A stretch of 64,000 nt of DNA from Cherax quadricarinatus (Eukaryota; Arthropoda; Malacostraca; Decapoda; Parastacidae): the NCBI RefSeq assembly GCF_038502225.1, contig NW_027196474.1:26028-90027 (forward strand). The letters are read 5' to 3'. A model generated the notes under the pieces. It searched no databases. It had not been told where the DNA came from and saw only the letters and a program-made list of their open reading frames with translations. A program made the position numbers and the translations under genes. Shown here piece by piece: positions 42,698 through 53,630 of this stretch (within the stretch, counting starts at the first letter, position 1; each line of letters opens with the position of its first letter).

Positions 42698-43457
42698 CAT
42701 CAATGAGAGCCAACTAGTCAACAAAAAAGTAAATGAGAGAGAGAAAGAGATACAGAGTTCCGACAATGTAAGAACACAAACTGAACAGGTTGCGGGTAGT
42801 CACATGGTCAGGCAAAATAAATATGTAGTAATGTGTGTGTCTACTTTTATTTCATTCATGTACTTTTGTAAGAGTTTGTAAAACTTTTACCTTACAATAT
42901 TTTTTATTATAATAATAATAATTACCTCACAATACAAATATTCTTACTTTGTGCACAAGCTAGCTCAGGATAAACAAACAGCAACACTCCCATTCTCATG
43001 CAACACACCATTTTTAGAGTGAATGAAGATATTATTACTATTATCATAATAAAAAAGCTCTAAACCCACAAGGATTGTGAATTGCTATATTTAGAGTGAA
43101 GGCATACGAAATGAATATTTTTCTACAGTTATCCCCTAGTTTTTGACTAGAGAAAACGTAATTCTTCCGACACTACCTACACAGCCTGTTTTTAAATAAA
43201 TCTCATATGTCAATTTTTATTCTGTTAGTGTATGTATCATGTTTATATGCTGTGAAATGTGTTTCTTATATAATTTTGAGGAAAATATCATAGATGAATT
43301 AATGAAAAGGTCAATATTAATGTAAAATAAGACATTTGATGTGCCAAGAGTGACTATTTTTATGTAGTATGTATTGGCGTCATGAGCAGAGAGATTCTTA
43401 GTGATTTTAATGTGTACCTGCACACCAGCACAGTGTGTAAGTATATTTAGGTACACC

Positions 43458-43760
43458 TACCATCCGACTTACGACCTGCTCGATATACGACCATTCAACT
43501 TACGACTGTGTTTTCTATGCCAAATTTCTGGGAAATGAACAACTGTCTGTGTTGCACACAGTGTTTATCCTAAACCTTTCAGTATAAAATACATTACTAA
43601 CAGCATAAAAGTAAAGTAAAAAATTAAATACTAAAATAAAAAATAAAAGTCATTACAAAAATGTGATGTTGATATTCAGTAGTAAGGTTCAACTTACGTC
43701 CATTTCGACTTATGACCGGTTTGCCGGAATGGAACTTGGTTGTAAGTCAGATGGTACCTG
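43458..43760. mobile_element. MITE with CATCCGACTTACGACC terminal inverted repeats (copy 2)
   Basis: This is the same element as 27929-28232, in the same relative place within the duplication. The inverted ends are CATCCGACTTACGACC and GGTTGTAAGTCAGATG. It has no ORF. Confidence 0.7.
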
Positions 43761-43809
43761 TACAGGTAGATATAAGTATAATTATCAGAGTATATGTAAA
43801 ATACACAAT

Positions 43810-45026
43810 AACTTTAACCCTTTCAGAGTCGAGAGGCCCTCTCCGAAACTCTTTCTCAGGTTCAAAAATTTTTTGGAAAAAAAATTATTTTTTCTTATGA
43901 AATGATAGAGAACCTTTTTCTGATCATAATGACACCAAAAGTATGAATTTTGATGGAAAACTTACAGAATTATGCTCGCAAAGTTAGCAGTCTCGACGAT
44001 GTTGACGCATCGGCGATTTCACCCACTTTGAGCCCTGTTTTCGGCCAATTTCAGTGTACCAGTAGACGAAAGTCATATCTATTTCACTAGAACTCCATCT
44101 TTTCTGTTGACTGTGTACAAGAAACTACCCATTTCCCAATTTCAAGTATCTAATAAAGTGGTCAGAAATTGGCAATTTTACCAATTTCACACAAATTTCA
44201 GAAGATGCCAATTTCCAAACAGGGTCCAGAATAAGCAAGACACATTTCTGGCACTAAAATAACATTTTCTCTGTTCATTAGTTATGTCCCCAGGCCCCTC
44301 TTACATCTCTTTTGCTTTCCACTTTGAATTTTTATTCTCAAAACAAATAGAAGATTTACTGTTATGCAGACTACTGTATTAGTGTAGAAATGTTGTGGAA
44401 ATGGTATAAATAATATCAGTGCACTTGTGAAAGAATATTAGACTCACCAGTTGATGTGTATTGGACGCTTGGCATGATTTGTTTACTTTTGAAATTTGGT
44501 AAAAATCGAACATTTCTGCTACTCTTAGCTCAATTTCAAGGTATTTTTCATTATGAAACCAATCAAAATCATCACAATTTCTGTAATATGTCTTCCATTC
44601 TATAAAATGAGACCAGGAAAACTAGAATACCACCATAAATACCATACGAAAATACACTGCAAAGTCACTGTTTTCACCCAAAAACATGGTCAGAGTTTTT
44701 TTTCTCATTATGCACTGTGTGCTGCAGGATTATATTTATAATGTGCACCCTGACCACATAGACCCATTCTTTCATATGTAGGCCTACCAGCTTTCTCTCA
44801 CTAGATTTGAAGGAGCTAGAATTTTGGTGTTCTAGTTTGTCAATAACTCTGGTGTGTAAGCCATACTAGTTCATTGGAAACCCTGAAAGGTTTAAAATAC
44901 TTGAGATTTTGGAAAGTTTCCAGACATAATAGATGTAGTCACAGAGAATGTAAGCAAACCATGTGGGGTATACTGTATTTGAAAGACCGCTTGCTGTATA
45001 GCAAATTTTGGTCATAATTTGACATT
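43810..45026. repeat. Anonymous dispersed repeat (copy 2), no gene
   Basis: It matches 28270-29490. The end at 45026 (CATAATTTGACATTGCC) is the exact point of LINE B insertion; the same string continues uninterrupted in copy 1 near 29480. Confidence 0.6.
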
Positions 45027-48000
45027 GCCACTCAAGAGGGAGAGGTTTTTTAGTGCCAGGAAGGAAAAAAAACTGGCAGGAAATGGCAGAAATCGTACAC
45101 CAAATCCAGTCATTCCTGGAGTGGAACCACAGTCGATGGCCTCCACTCCAAACCAACAGATACAGATACTAATGCCGGAAAAAAAATCCCCCCCCAGTAC
45201 CAACAATACCACCAGTCCGATAACATTCTTCTTTGCAAATATACAGGGTCTAAAGCCAGCAACAAACAACAAAATACCTTTCATCCGTGGACTGCTTGCA
45301 GAGGCAAAGGCAATGTTCGCGGCTTTCACTGAGACCCACATAAAGGATCACTTGGACAACGAAATATGGATCCCAGGTTACAACCTATACAGATGTGACA
45401 GAGTGAACAGGAAAAAAGGGGGGGTTGGCCTGTACATTGCAGAGTCACTTGTTTGCACAGAACTGCTAAATGCCTCAAATGATGTAGTGGAAGTTTTAGC
45501 AGTAAAGGTCGAGAACCAAAACCTAGTCATTGTGATAGTCTACAAGCCTCCGGATGCAACATCCCAGCAATTCCAGGAACAGCTGTTAAAAATTGACCAC
45601 TGTCTGGAAAACCTTCCAGCTCCTGCACCCAACATCTTGCTCCTGGGGGATTTCAACTTAAGGCACCTAAAATGGAGGAATATAGCAAATAATGTTGTTG
45701 CAGTAATAACACCAGGAGGCAGCTCTGATGAAAACTCACACTCACGCGAGCTTTTAAATCTCTGCACAAAATTCAATTTAAACCAGCAAATAATAGAGCC
45801 TACTAGACTGGAGAATACACTAGACCTCATCTTCACTAACAATGATGATCTGATAAGAAATATCACCATATCAAAAACAATATACTCAGATCACAACATA
45901 ATTGAGGTTCAGTCATGTATGCGCGGAGCCCCAGACCGACATAATGAGATTAGTCACGAGGGAGCATTCACCAAATTCAACTTCAATAACAAAAACATAA
46001 AGTGGGACCAAGTAAACCAAGTCCTAACCGATATAAGCTGGGAAGATATACTAAGCAACACAGACCCCAACTTATGCCTAGAACAGATTAACTCGGTGGC
46101 ACTCGATGTATGCACAAGGCTTATTCCTCTAAGAAAAAGGAGGAGTAGATGTAAAACAGAAAGAGACAGGCGCTCCCTTTACAGGCGACGGAAAAGAATA
46201 ACAGAGCGGCTAAAAGAGGTCAATATATCTGAAATGCATAGAGAGACACTGGTCAGAGAAATAGCAAGCATCGAACTTAAGCTAAAAGAATCCTTTAGGA
46301 GTCAGGAATCGCGGGAAGAACTAAAAGCCATAAATGAAATCGAAAGAAACCCAAAGTATTTCTTCTCCTATGCCAAATCAAAATCGAGAACAACGTCCAG
46401 TATTGGGCCCCTACTTAAACAAGATGGGTCCTACACAGATGACAGCAAGGAAATGAGTGAGCTACTCAAGTCCCAATATGACTCAGTTTTTAGCAAGCCG
46501 CTAACCAGACTGAGAGTCGAAGATCAAAATGAATTTTTTATGAGAGAGCCACAAAATTTGATTAACACAAGCCTATCCGATGTTATCCTGACGCCAAATG
46601 ACTTCGAACAGGCGATAAATGACATGCCCATGCACTCTGCCCCAGGGCCAGACTCATGGAACTCTGTGTTCATCAAGAACTGCAAGAAGCCCCTATCACG
46701 AGCCTTTTCCATCCTATGGAGAAGGAGCATGGACACGGGGGTCGTCCCACAGTTACTAAAAACAACAGACATAGCCCCACTCCACAAAGGGGGCAGTAAA
46801 GCAACAGCAAAGAACTACAGACCAATAGCACTAACATCCCATATCATAAAAATCTTTGAAAGGGTCCTAAGAAGCAAGATCACCATGCATCTAGAAACCC
46901 ATCAGTTACACAACCCAGGGCAACATGGGTTTAGAACAGGTCGCTCCTGTCTGTCTCAACTATTGGACCACTACGACAAGGTCCTAAATGCACTAGAAGA
47001 CAAAAAGAATGCAGATGTAATATATACAGACTTTGCAAAAGCCTTCGACAAGTGTGACCATGGCGTAATAGCGCACAAAATGCGTGCTAAAGGAATAACA
47101 GGAAAAGTCGGTCGATGGATCTATAATTTCCTCACTAACAGAACACAGAGAGTAGTCGTCAACAGAGTAAAGTCCGAGGCAGCTACGGTGAAAAGCTCTG
47201 TTCCACAAGGCACAGTACTCGCTCCCATCTTGTTCCTCATCCTTATATCCGACATAGACAAGGATGTCAGCCACAGCACCGTGTCTTCCTTTGCAGATGA
47301 CACCCGAATCTGCATGACAGTGTCTTCCATTGCAGACACTGCAAAGCTCCAGGCAGACATCAACCAAATCTTTCAGTGGGCTGCAGAAAACAATATGAAG
47401 TTCAACGATGAGAAATTTCAATTACTCAGATATGGTAAACATGAGGAAATTAAATCTTCATCAGAGTACAAAACAAATTCTGGCCACAAAATAGAGCGAA
47501 ACACCAACGTCAAAGACCTGGGAGTGATCATGTCGGAGGATCTCACCTTCAAGGACCATAACATTGTATCAATCGCATCTGCTAGAAAAATGACAGGATG
47601 GATAATGAGAACCTTCAAAACTAGGGAGGCCAAGCCCATGATGACACTCTTCAGGTCACTTGTTCTATCTAGGCTGGAATATTGCTGCACACTAACAGCA
47701 CCTTTCAAGGCAGGTGAAATTGCCGACCTAGAAAATGTACAGAGAACTTTCACGGCGCGCATAACGGAGATAAAACACCTCAATTACTGGGAGCGCTTGA
47801 GGTTCCTAAACCTGTATTCCCTGGAACGCAGGAGGGAGAGATACATGATTATATACACCTGGAAAATCCTAGAGGGACTAGTACCGAACTTGCACACGAA
47901 AATCACTCATTACGAAAGCAAAAGACTTGGCAGACGATGCACCATCCCCCCAATGAAAAGCAGGGGTGTCACTAGCACGTTAAGAGACCATACAATAAGT

Positions 48001-48265
48001 GTCAGGGGCCCGAGACTGTTCAACTGCCTCCCAGCACACATAAGGGGGATTACCAACAGACCCCTGGCAGTCTTCAAGCTGGCACTGGACAAGCACCTAA
48101 AGTCAGTTCCGGATCAGCCGGGCTGTGGCTCGTATGTTGGTTTGCGTGCAGCCAGCAGCAACAGCCTGGTTGATCAGGCTCTGATCCACCAGGAGGCCTG
48201 GTCTCAGACCGGGCCGCGGGGGCGTTGACCCCCGGAACTCTCTCCAGGTAAACTCCAGGTAAACT
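45027..48265 (+). mobile_element. LINE B copy 3, CR1-like, with intact ORF2
   Basis: Inserted into the duplicated segment: the flank leaves at 45026 and resumes at about 48266, matching the empty site near 29490 in copy 1. It starts inside ORF1 (HSRGRGFLVPGRKK), holds the ORF1 end with stop TAA at 45170-45172, then ORF2 from ATG 45136 (a 37-base overlap in another frame), and ends in two CCAGGTAAACT repeats. The 3' UTR is only about 37 bases. GGGGGCGTTGACCCCC forms a hairpin containing the ORF2 stop. Endonuclease plus RT without RNase H and a repeat-ended tail are CR1-group features. Confidence 0.92.
45136..48228 (+). CDS. LINE B ORF2: APE endonuclease and reverse transcriptase (1030 aa), intact
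   Basis: The protein would nick DNA and reverse transcribe LINE B RNA. The endonuclease (about residues 30-250) shows FFFANIQGLK, the TETHIKD glutamate, LLLGDFNLRHLKW, LDLIFTN and SDHNIIEV. A basic linker (RKRRSRCK, RRRKRITERL) follows. The RT has IALTSHIIKIFERV, VIYTDFAKAFDKC, SSVPQGTVLAPILF and FADDTRIC (near 47290). The C-terminal thumb-like region ends LERRRERYMIIYTWKIL and LFNCLPAHIRGI. The frame is open further upstream to 45019, but that ATG lies in flanking DNA; ATG 45136 (MASTPNQQIQI) is conserved between copies and is the better start. No damage is seen. Confidence 0.9.
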   Translation: MASTPNQQIQILMPEKKSPPSTNNTTSPITFFFANIQGLKPATNNKIPFIRGLLAEAKAMFAAFTETHIKDHLDNEIWIPGYNLYRCDRVNRKKGGVGLYIAESLVCTELLNASNDVVEVLAVKVENQNLVIVIVYKPPDATSQQFQEQLLKIDHCLENLPAPAPNILLLGDFNLRHLKWRNIANNVVAVITPGGSSDENSHSRELLNLCTKFNLNQQIIEPTRLENTLDLIFTNNDDLIRNITISKTIYSDHNIIEVQSCMRGAPDRHNEISHEGAFTKFNFNNKNIKWDQVNQVLTDISWEDILSNTDPNLCLEQINSVALDVCTRLIPLRKRRSRCKTERDRRSLYRRRKRITERLKEVNISEMHRETLVREIASIELKLKESFRSQESREELKAINEIERNPKYFFSYAKSKSRTTSSIGPLLKQDGSYTDDSKEMSELLKSQYDSVFSKPLTRLRVEDQNEFFMREPQNLINTSLSDVILTPNDFEQAINDMPMHSAPGPDSWNSVFIKNCKKPLSRAFSILWRRSMDTGVVPQLLKTTDIAPLHKGGSKATAKNYRPIALTSHIIKIFERVLRSKITMHLETHQLHNPGQHGFRTGRSCLSQLLDHYDKVLNALEDKKNADVIYTDFAKAFDKCDHGVIAHKMRAKGITGKVGRWIYNFLTNRTQRVVVNRVKSEAATVKSSVPQGTVLAPILFLILISDIDKDVSHSTVSSFADDTRICMTVSSIADTAKLQADINQIFQWAAENNMKFNDEKFQLLRYGKHEEIKSSSEYKTNSGHKIERNTNVKDLGVIMSEDLTFKDHNIVSIASARKMTGWIMRTFKTREAKPMMTLFRSLVLSRLEYCCTLTAPFKAGEIADLENVQRTFTARITEIKHLNYWERLRFLNLYSLERRRERYMIIYTWKILEGLVPNLHTKITHYESKRLGRRCTIPPMKSRGVTSTLRDHTISVRGPRLFNCLPAHIRGITNRPLAVFKLALDKHLKSVPDQPGCGSYVGLRAASSNSLVDQALIHQEAWSQTGPRGR

Positions 48266-48362
48266 GTGTTAAAGGAATGCCATAAGACGAAATGCTGCAA
48301 AGCGGGGCCCTATTGTGCATAGTACTTGATATACAATTCTGTTTATACTTGTATTCTATGTA
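48266..48362. other. Right flank of LINE B copy 3
   Basis: This sequence is collinear with about 29495-29594 of duplication copy 1. It holds the candidate transposon end AAGCGGGGCCCTATTGTG. No gene. Confidence 0.5.
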
Positions 48363-49325
48363 CAGTGAGGTATGCTATAATAAATCTACCATAATAGGTT
48401 CTAGAACCTCATTCATAATACAGGTAATCCATTCCAGGCCCCCTAATACAACCACATAACAATGAAAAACATAATAAAAAATTTAAAAAAATGCATAAAT
48501 GTGCATCTATACTCTAGAAATAAAGAATACCATTACTTGTAATAAAACAAACAAATTAGTACAAAAATAATAAAAAATACTGTATTTTATCCTAGTTTCA
48601 TGTTGCTGAACTTGCAGGACAGGAGGCAGAGGAGAGAATGAATGTTTATTTAAGTAAGTAAGTAAGTTTATTCAGGTATACACAAATACAGCTACATAGA
48701 TTATCATACATAGCAGCATGTGTGTAGAGAACCTGGGATAACCCAAAAAAGTCGGACTTTGTGACTTATTTCCATTGGGGTCCTTTTACCTTATTAATAT
48801 AATATGAAGGTTATAATATTTTCTTATTATTCTATAATGAAGATAACATCTTATTATCTACTACACGAGGGTCATTAAGACTATCTACAATACGAGGGTC
48901 ATTACTACGAATAAGGTAAAATTTACATGTATGTTAGCTAAAAAATAGAAAATCATTCCCCTCCCTTTGTGTAGCTACATTCATCAGACACCTTTTGGCA
49001 CTCTTCTTGAACTGGTTCATGCTATGACTGGCTTTGACATGTGCGGGCAGTCTGTTCCATTCCTTTATTGCTGTACAATAAAAGGTGTTTGAAGCTTGGC
49101 CAATGACTGTGGGTACTACAAAGTTGTGCTCTCTCCCCCTAGTACTATGATTGCTTTGGTTCCCAACCTAGACAAAACTGACAGCAAGATATTCTGGACA
49201 CTGTTTGTGAGCAATTTTATAAACATGATTTAGCTTCAGTTGTTTTACTCTGTCTTCAACATTCAGCATATCCAACTGCTGTAAATATTTGTTGTATAAA
49301 TTGTTTGTTGCAACATACCTCACTG
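48363..49325. mobile_element. MITE with CAGTGAGGTATG ends (copy 2), split by a LINE C fragment
   Basis: The left end is CAGTGAGGTATGCTATAATA after TA, and the right end CATACCTCACTG before TA at 49326-49327. Removing 48652-49282 leaves an element similar to 29595-29860, though this copy has an extra 60-70 bases after the left end (TTCTAGAACCTCATTC). Confidence 0.8.
48652..49282 (-). mobile_element. LINE C copy 3, 3' fragment inserted in a MITE
   Basis: The minus strand starts near QLDMLNVEDRVKQLKLN, continues through the C-terminal WNRLPAHVKASHSMNQF and the 3' region, and ends with AATAAACTTAC and a TTAC repeat tail at 48652-48668. It has one copy of the AATCATAGTACTAGGGGGA segment that is amplified at 20416-21102. 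The empty site is seen at about 29818 in copy 1. It is 5'-truncated and inactive. Confidence 0.88.
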
Positions 49326-49476
49326 TACGTGGTGTAATCTTTATTTATATTCAACAGCTGCAGAATCAGTAAATAAGAGAAGCATATTTAGAAACTGAAA
49401 AATTTCAGTTGTAGCAACAAGAAAAATTTGGTATTCATAATTCATGGTGCCCATGGAACATAAACCTGCAAGTTAA

Positions 49477-49625
49477 CCCCTAAACTGTCCAAATGTCCAC
49501 TCGTGTAGCACTCTGAACATTGATCTACCTTTTTTTTACACAAGAAAGCATGTAAAATCGAACATAGATCCACATTCGGAGCGCCACACGAGCGAGTGTA
49601 GATCTACATTTGGACAGTTTAAGGG
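49477..49625. mobile_element. piggyBac-type MITE, TTAA target (copy 2)
   Basis: It starts CCCCTAAACTGTCC and ends GGACAGTTTAAGGG between TTAA at 49473-49476 and 49626-49629. It is nine bases shorter than copy 1, mostly from a loss in the left arm. It has no ORF. Confidence 0.8.
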
Positions 49626-49753
49626 TTAACCTTTATTTATTTATAAAAAATAATTGTCTGTATTAAGTACAATTAAAGATGTTTATCCCAACACAGGGAG
49701 CATTACATCCAGTACCCATTGATTACCAACCACAAGCAACTTGCTGCCCGGTC

Positions 49754-49946
49754 CCACTGCTGGACCACTGACCACAGGCAACATCTTGGCCAGTCCTACT
49801 GCTGGACCACTGACTACAGGCAACTTCTTGGCCAGTCCCACTGCTGGAATCACTGACCACAGGCAACTTCTTGGCCAGTCCCACTGCAGGACCACTGACC
49901 ACAGGCAACATCTTGGCCAGTCCCACTGCTGGACCACTGACCACAT
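49754..49946 (+). repeat. 42-bp minisatellite, about 4.6 units (copy 2)
   Basis: This is the same unit as 30299-30446, with one more unit and private changes (GGCAACTTCTTGG, an inserted base near 49848). Confidence 0.9.
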
Positions 49947-50146
49947 CGCACTCAGTTCCACCGACAGCAAAGTTTCGCTCACGGACCATTGAGGATGGTA
50001 AGCTAATTTTTGTATTTGGATATATTCACTCATGTCTGAAAAGGTAGAGCTCCAGCTCTTGATACCTACCTTTGCTCATCATTTATTTGTAAGGTAATCA
50101 TTAGATATAAATATTTCTTATAATAATATTTTAATTTGACATGATA

Positions 50147-51474
50147 CAATGGATCCCTGACCAACGAAGGCATTGTCTAACCGAAAAATCACCTTACAAA
50201 GCATATTGGTGTAAAAATTTTGGCCTGGCCAACGATGAAAAACTCGACTAACAGCATTTGTCCCAAATGTGTCCGTCTGTCTGTCCAGCTGAACGTGCCT
50301 CAGCTGCCCTGCCTTCAGCTAGTGTGCCATTGTTTACAAGCCAGGGCAGACTGTTTCACGCATACATGCGATATATTTTGAATTCCATTGTCTTTAGTGC
50401 TTGTAACTGCTAAATAAACTACCACGGGCCCAAAGAAAGCTTCTAGTGCCAACCCTGTGGTAAAAAAGGTGAGAAATACTATCGTACCACGGTCATCTGT
50501 TGCTTTACCATTGTCAGCTGCTGCTCCTGCACCACTGTCAGCTGTTGTTGCACCACTGTCAGCTGCTGCTGCACCACCATCAGCTGCTGCTGTACCACCA
50601 TCAGCTGCTGCTATTCCATGGTCAGCTGCTGCTGCTGCTGCCACACTGTCAGCTGTACTACTCGAAGATGTTGAGAGAATGCTGTTGATATGTCTTAACA
50701 AGAAACAGTCACTAAGAAACAATTAACCCCAGATGGTGAGCCACCCTGGATAACCCAAGAAAGTCAGTGCATCATCTAGGACTGTCTAACTTATTTCCAA
50801 TGGGGTCCTTAATCTTGTCCCCTAGGATGCAACCCACACCAATCAACTAACACCCAAGTGAACAGGAAAAATGTCTCGAACTATTGCTCATATTGTTGAA
50901 TTTAAGGCCAGCAAAGGTTGGTTTGAGAGATTTAAGAATCATACTGGCACACACAGTGTGATAAGGCATGGTAAAGCTGAAAAATTCCAACCCCAAAAAG
51001 TGTTCAGTTGTGGCAAAGCAGGCCTGTTCTGGAAGAAAATGCCAAAGAGGACCTACATTACTCAGGAGGAAAAGGCACACCTAGGACACAAGCCTATGAA
51101 AGACAAGCTAACTCTCATGTTTTGTTGTAATGTTAGTGGGGATTGCAAAGTGAAGCCTTTACTCATGTATCACTCTGAAAATCCCAGAATGTTTAAGAAA
51201 AACAGTGTCTCATCACTCATCAATACTCTTCAATAAAGGTAAGTGTCATTTTAGCATTTATTTATGCAGTAATTGTTCATGTCTCATTGTTTTCTTTGTA
51301 GGAAAATGTATATTTCATGAAAAAAAAAAACATTTTTTAATACTTTTGGTTGTCTGGAACAGATTAATTGGATTTCCATTATTTCTTATGGAGAAAATTA
51401 ATTTGACTAACGATAAATTCGCCTAAAGATAAGCTCTCTGGAGCAGATTAATATCGTTGGTCGAGGGTCCACTG
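50147..51474 (+). mobile_element. Tigger-type element E with Ala-rich core and transposase fragment
   Basis: It is bounded by TA at 50145-50146 and 51475-51476. The ends CAATGGATCCCTGACCAACG and CGTTGGTCGAGGGTCCACTG are imperfect inverted repeats. Inside, left to right: a transposase-like start (AAAGAAAGCTTCTAGTGCCA near 50436), the short frame VVKKVRNTI joined to a GCT-rich repeat (50500-50660), a LINE C-like 3' end piece (50740-50810), and a transposase fragment (50871-51236). It is the opposite-orientation relative of 34147-36012. Confidence 0.82.
50871..51236 (+). pseudogene. Tigger E transposase fragment
   Basis: The frame reads FKASKGWFERFKNHTGTHSV (second half of the CENP-B type DNA-binding region), PQKVFSCGKAGLFWKKMP (where the family has NCDETGLFW, so the first catalytic Asp is Gly), RTYITQEEKAHLGH, KDKLTLMFCCNVSGDCKVKP and LLMYHSENPRMF. 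It then ends. The second and third catalytic acids are absent. A missing stretch between HGKAEKF and the preceding domain shows internal deletion. Inactive. Confidence 0.85.
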
Positions 51475-51476
51475 TA

Positions 51477-51697
51477 CATGTTTGTACAAAGGAAAATAAT
51501 AGTTAGGTGTACATGCCAAAAGCCCCTTTGTATGCAGAGCATTTCAGGCAAACTTAAAATTAACTTAAGATTAATAAGACAATGACAGTTCATATAGTCA
51601 TTAGATGAGTTACAATGAATACAAAAGAATTGAGTATCCTGTTGGGTAATGCTATGTGGCTTTAATAATTCTAGTAGAGAAGACATACAATTTTAAT
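51477..51697 (-). mobile_element. LINE D 3'-end fragment
   Basis: The stretch CTTTGTATGCAGAGCATTTC and the following AACTTAAAATTAACTTAAGA match the 3' region of LINE D copy 1 (9768-9830). Only about 190 bases are recognisable and no tail is visible. It lies between Tigger E and Tigger F. Confidence 0.6.
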
Positions 51698-51699
51698 TA

Positions 51700-53630
51700 C
51701 AATGAACCCTCGGTTAATAGCCGTTCCTGTTATCAGCCAACTTGGTGATCGGCTTTTTGGTTCCCAGTGATCGGCCATTATTTCAGTGATTGGCCATTTG
51801 GGACGCATCCATCCACCAGCTGGGGCCACTTGTGCATCAGTTTGCCTGTGTCTCTCGGTGCCTGAGGAAGCTTATGTTCATACATCCAAACATTTTGCTT
51901 GTTTTCCATTGTTTTTGTGGGTAACCATGGCTCCAAAGAAAGTTCCTGTGGTAAAAAAAGTGAGAAACACCATCGAATTTAACCATGAAGTGGCTGAAAA
52001 ATATGAGAGTGGTATGTGGGTGCTGGAACTTGCCAGGATGTATAGGAAAAACAAATCAATAATTGCATCTATCCTGGCAAAGAAAGAACAAATCTAGGAC
52101 ACTAATGTTGCAAAAGGAGTAACTTTTCTAACGAAACAATGGTTGCCAATAATGGAACAGATGGAAAAGTTGTTGTTATTGTGGATTAAGGAAAAACAAT
52201 TAGTGGGAGACAGTGTTATGGAATCTCTTATTTGTGAGAAGGCAAGGCTATTACATGAGGAACTTCTACGGAGAGCTCCTGGAACAAGTGCTGCTGGTAG
52301 TGAATTTTTAAGGGCCAGCAAAGGCTGGTTTGAGAGATTTAAGAAGTGTAGTGGCATGCACAGTGTTGTAAGGCATAGAGAGGCTACAAGTTCTGATAAA
52401 TGTGCAGCTGAAAAGAATGTACAGGAATTCAAGGACTTTATAAAGGTTGAAGGATTCAAACCCCAACAAGTGTTCAATTGTGACAAAACAGGCCTGTTTT
52501 GGAAGGAAATGCCAGAGATGGCCTACATCATACAGGAGAAAGAGGCACTGCCAGGACACAAGCCTGTAAAAGACAGGCTTACTCTTTTGTTGTGTGGTGA
52601 TGCTAGTGCGGATTTCAAAGTGAAATCTTTACTGGTGTATCACTCAGAAAATCCCAGTGTGTTCATGAAAAGCAATGTTGTCAAGAATAGATAATGTGTG
52701 AAGTGGAAAGCTAAACATAAGGCATGGGTCACAAGGTAAATTTTCAAAGAGTGGGTTAATGGTGTGTTTGGCCCAAGCATGAAAAAATATCTCCTGGGAA
52801 AGAAATTCCCACTCAAGTGCCTCCTGATACTGGACAATGCTCCTGCACATCCTCCAGACTTGGTAGACCAAGTGTTTAGGGGCTTCAGGTTTATAAAATT
52901 GAAGATCTCGCCTCCTAACACCACTCCTCTCCTCCAGCCCATGAACCAGCAGGTCATTTCTAACTTTAAAAAAACTCTATACAAAAGCAGTGTTTCGAAA
53001 GTGCTTTGAAGTGATCCCAGACACTCAGTTGACCCTAATAGGGTTCTGGAAGAATCACTTCAGTATCCTCAATTACATAAGCTTTATAGGTAAGGCTTGG
53101 GAAAGAATGACCTCCAAGACTTTGAACTCTGCTTGGAGAAAATTGTGGCCAGGTTGTGTCCTAGAGAGGGATTTTGAAGGGTTTGAGGCTGACCCTTACC
53201 ATGCCAACCCTGTGGACTCTATTGTCGCACTGGGGAAGTCCCTGTGGTTAGAGGTGAGTGGCAAGGATGTGGAAGAGTTGGTGGAGGACCATAGGTATGA
53301 GCTAGCCACTGAAAACCTGTAAGAGCTTCAACTCAAACAGCAACAGACTGCAGCTGAGGAACTTGCATCAGAGGAGGAGGAAGAGGGAGTGAAGGAGGTG
53401 CCTTCTTCAGAGATTAAAGAGATGTTTGCAGTGTGGACTAGGGTGCAAGCTTTTGTAGAGAAATACCACCCTGATCAAGCTGAAACAAGCCATATCTGCA
53501 ACATGTTCACTGATAAAACAATGTACCACTTCAGGGAAATCTTAAAGAGATGCCAGAAACAGACCTCTATGGATACATTTGTGACAGATCCCCAGTGATT
53601 CTCAAGCTGGTCCTAGTGGCATTACCTGGA
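51700..53630 (+). mobile_element. Tigger-type transposon F, truncated on the right by LINE B
   Basis: It starts CAATGAACCCTCGGTTAATA after TA at 51698-51699 and contains a full-length but broken transposase gene (51927-53598). The right end should follow shortly after the transposase stop, but LINE B copy 4 starts at about 53631, and no Tigger sequence reappears on its other side at 57911. The right terminal repeat is therefore lost. Confidence 0.82.
51927..53598 (+). pseudogene. Tigger F transposase (TIGD-like), broken
   Basis: The order is that of a whole Tigger transposase: start MAPKKVPVVKKVRNTIEFNH with an N-terminal helix-turn-helix to KSIIASILAKKEQI, a CENP-B domain (WIKEKQLVGDSV, ASKGWFERFKK), then a DDE domain with FNCDKTGLFW (first Asp kept), LLILDNAPAHP (second Asp kept) and PLLQPMNQQVI, where the family has QPMDQ, so the third acid is Asn. 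Stops fall near 52095 and 52692, frameshifts near 52740 and 53000, and a further stop near 53320. The end has EELASEEEEE and MDTFVTDPQ. It cannot be active. Confidence 0.9.

Larger units (their letters stand above)
41663..48314. mobile_element. Probable TA-target DNA transposon remnant region (copy 2)
   Basis: It starts CAGTGAGGCCCCATTTATAT after TA at 41661-41662. A candidate opposite end is AAGCGGGGCCCTATTGTG at 48297-48314. LINE B copy 3 (45027-48265), a MITE (43458-43760) and the small ORF at 42608-42697 lie inside. The pairing of the two ends is uncertain. Outside the named items I see no gene. Confidence 0.35.

Noticed and set aside
45019..45135. ATG at 45019 as the start of LINE B ORF2
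   Set aside because: It lies in flanking DNA left of the insertion point. The ATG at 45136 is inside the element and shared with copy 4.
46993..47783. ORFs of 80-142 codons antisense to LINE B, seen in every B copy
   Set aside because: They are shadows of ORF2 codon use on the opposite strand. Their repetition reflects the copy number of LINE B and not a conserved antisense gene.
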